This document shows positions 63,667 to 64,000 of a stretch of DNA of 64,000 nucleotides, piece by piece; position 1 is the first letter of the stretch, and the number at the start of each line of letters is the position of its first letter. Source of the DNA: Azoarcus sp. (GTDB taxonomy: Bacteria; Pseudomonadota; Gammaproteobacteria; Burkholderiales; Rhodocyclaceae); assembly GCA_030604735.1 (NCBI GenBank), contig JAUVVG010000012.1, positions 1-64,000 on the forward strand, read 5' to 3'. The notes beneath the pieces were generated by a model, which worked only from the letters and a program-made list of their open reading frames with translations, ran no database searches and had not been told where the DNA came from. A program made the position numbers and the translations under genes.

Positions 63667-64000
63667 ATGAAGAAAGGCAAGGCCGAGTCCAGCCTGGATC
63701 AGATCGACGCCGTGGTCGAACAAATTCGCGAGAAACTGCCGCCGGACATGTCGGCCGTGATCGAGCCGTTCGCACGAAAGTATTTCGACGGCGTCGATCC
63801 GGATGATCTCGCCGGTTTCACGGTGGCGGATCTCTACGGTGTGGTGTTGAGCCACTGGCACTTCGTGCGCAAGCACAGCGGCGGCTCGCGTGTCCGCGTG
63901 TACAACCCGCGACTGGAGGAGCACGGCTGGGAGTCCACCCACACCGTCATCGAGATAGTTGGCGACGACATGCCTTTCCTGGTCGACTCGATCACGATGG
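63667..64000 (+). CDS. NAD-specific glutamate dehydrogenase, large class (N-terminal part)
   Basis: The first 111 codons of an open frame that runs off the window. ATG with GGAGA upstream. The sequence SHWHFVRKHSGGSRVRVYNP followed by TVIEIVGDDMPFLVDSITM is typical of the very large (about 1600 aa) NAD-dependent glutamate dehydrogenases of proteobacteria. These oxidise glutamate to 2-oxoglutarate and ammonium. The 266-bp gap upstream holds the terminator above and probably this gene's promoter. Confidence 0.88.
   Translation, partial: MKKGKAESSLDQIDAVVEQIREKLPPDMSAVIEPFARKYFDGVDPDDLAGFTVADLYGVVLSHWHFVRKHSGGSRVRVYNPRLEEHGWESTHTVIEIVGDDMPFLVDSITM

Overview
The window looks like a chromosomal segment of a GC-rich betaproteobacterium, most likely of the Rhodocyclales / Azoarcus-Thauera type. 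This rests on gene content and order only: a tol operon with ybgC, CysB-cysI-DUF934-cysH-cysD-cysN, an hslV with a six-residue propeptide, argS-SPOR-dsbA, O2-independent ubiquinone genes ubiU-ubiV-ubiT, and a PEP-CTERM protein. I see no rRNA, tRNA, CRISPR array, prophage or insertion sequence.

Layout. 1-1845 (-): ybgC-tolQ-tolR-tolA, with tolA cut by the window edge. 1997-9661 (+): a circularly permuted ATP-grasp / alpha-E pair, a duplicated helical-STAS protein, hslVU, an AEC transporter, an AlaX-like editing protein and a DUF2007 protein. 9771-12960 (-): ferredoxin-NADP reductase with an IscR-like site, then nfeD-slipin. 13183-15309 (+): an AsmA-family protein. 15404-22566 (-): a nitronate monooxygenase-like protein and the assimilatory sulfate genes, with a divergent CysB-type regulator at 22737. 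23773-28296 (-): asparaginase with a periplasmic binding protein, an ABC exporter and a LysE exporter.

28648-47613 (+) is the most interesting part. A DUF1302 outer-membrane protein, a DUF1329 protein, a YCF48-type propeller and an RND/MMPL transporter form one row. A PsrA-like TetR regulator and two beta-oxidation gene sets follow (fadE-fadI-fadJ; thioesterase, FadN-type multifunctional protein, thiolase, enoyl-CoA hydratase). The DUF1302 gene and the regulator gene have promoters of identical geometry: TTGACT, 16 bp, a -10 element, then a TCAAACA-N2-TGTTTGA palindrome. I infer one regulon linking envelope lipid or acyl traffic to fatty-acid breakdown.

47994-51435 (-): GST, alpha/beta hydrolase, thioredoxin-like ferredoxin, VanZ protein and a lipid-anchored cytochrome c. 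51748 (+): LLM flavin oxidoreductase. 52826-55390 (-): ubiU-ubiV-ubiT behind a near-perfect FNR-type class II promoter. 55500-56111 (-): PEP-CTERM protein behind a sigma-54-type promoter with distal dyads. 56583-59784 (-): sodium/solute symporter and UbiB-type kinase. 59891-64000 (+): argS, SPOR protein, dsbA, PilZ protein and the start of a large NAD-glutamate dehydrogenase. Two clusters of REP-like palindromes lie at 18.2-18.5 kb and 47.65-47.9 kb.
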